Positions 43,817-43,911 of a stretch of 43,911 nt of DNA are shown here, one piece after another (the first letter of the stretch is position 1; the number at the start of each line of letters is the position of its first letter). The stretch lies in assembly GCA_009377395.1 (NCBI GenBank), contig WHUB01000032.1, positions 1-43,911 of the forward strand. The letters are read 5' to 3'. The position numbers and the translations under genes were made by a program. Source of the DNA: Actinophytocola sp. (GTDB lineage: Bacteria; Actinomycetota; Actinomycetes; Mycobacteriales; Pseudonocardiaceae). The notes beneath the pieces were generated by a model. The model was not told the DNA's origin. It was given only the letters and a program-made list of their open reading frames with translations, and did no database searches.

Positions 43817-43911
43817 ATGACGATCTTCGCACCGACTGCCGACATGCTCACGATGCGTGAGCATGAGTGGCTGTGGCTGCACGACGAGGTCGCGGAGCTG
43901 GACGCCGACGA
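43817..43911 (+). CDS. N-terminus of an unidentified, probably SOS-controlled gene
   Basis: Only the first 31 codons are present (MTIFAPTADMLTMREHEW, then LWLHDEVAELDAD) before the window ends. The segment is acidic and helical and I cannot assign a family. The promoter and LexA-type box just upstream indicate a DNA-damage-inducible gene with a leaderless transcript. A perfect 10-bp inverted repeat (CATGCTCACG, 43843-43852, and its inverse at 43856-43865, 3-nt loop) lies within codons 9-17 and could form a hairpin in the mRNA. Confidence 0.65.
   Translation, partial: MTIFAPTADMLTMREHEWLWLHDEVAELDAD

Overview
The window is GC-rich actinobacterial DNA. The conserved order rimP-nusA-ylxR-infB-DUF503-rbfA, then truB-ribF-rpsO-pnp-pepR-dapB, is the one known from mycobacteria and their relatives. 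A Cvn-type signalling operon, a DUF4439 lipoprotein beside rimP, many GTG starts and many leaderless promoters fit the Pseudonocardiales (Actinosynnema, Saccharothrix, Lentzea or Amycolatopsis-like). That placement is inferred from gene content and not from a database match.

Layout. 1-26: 5' end of a tRNA on the minus strand. 0.3-5.8 kb: an orphan small protein, an amidase, a pair of bPH2 membrane proteins, a membrane-anchored extracellular protein and, convergent with it, a ferritin-like lipoprotein. 5.9-11.8 kb: the translation and transcription operon from rimP to rbfA. 11.8-25.2 kb: about 13.4 kb of accessory genes where relatives usually carry a DHH phosphoesterase and a MATE transporter. 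It holds a Trm11-like methyltransferase framed by inverted palindromic repeats, an MFS carrier, a large STAND/LuxR regulator, a two-subunit molybdenum hydroxylase (iorA/iorB type), a four-gene conservon (NIT sensor kinase, roadblock, DUF742, GTPase) and a Pro/Arg-rich membrane protein. 25.2-28.2 kb: truB, ribF, an HTH protein and thpR. 28.2-29.8 kb: a lower-GC island with an HTH antitoxin, a frame-shifted PIN toxin and a Cys-rich membrane protein. 29.8-32.6 kb: minus-strand stress and resistance-type genes (DinB-like, methyltransferase with a MerR-type operator, VOC plus ArsR pair, and a hot-dog/PPTase didomain protein). 32.8-38.1 kb: rpsO, pnp, pepR, dapB and a small membrane protein. 38.1-43.9 kb: a VOC-TM-propeller fusion, a VTT/DedA-like protein, GNAT, a YcaQ-type DNA glycosylase, DUF4097 plus a ribbon-helix-helix protein, and the first 31 codons of a gene behind a LexA-type box.

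Regulation is the most rewarding layer. The promoters of the STAND/LuxR gene and of the divergent iorA/conservon pair share two boxes: a near-identical TACGTAGTCGG-type box and an exact 15-bp box containing GTTCGGCGTA. This suggests one regulon covering regulator, oxidoreductase and signalling operon. Many genes have a TANNNT-like hexamer about 6 nt before the start codon and little or no Shine-Dalgarno sequence, which marks leaderless transcripts and helps to fix starts. Specific operators are visible for a MerR-family regulator (30990-31011), ArsR (31712-31731), a ribbon-helix-helix protein (43729-43760) and LexA (43789-43804).

Two different palindromic intergenic elements (about 11.8-13.1 kb and 40.9-41.0 kb), the single-base lesion in the PIN toxin, the stand-alone dehydratase/PPTase didomain and the VOC-propeller fusion are the other items most worth checking. 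No CRISPR array, insertion sequence, transposase, integrase or phage gene was seen.
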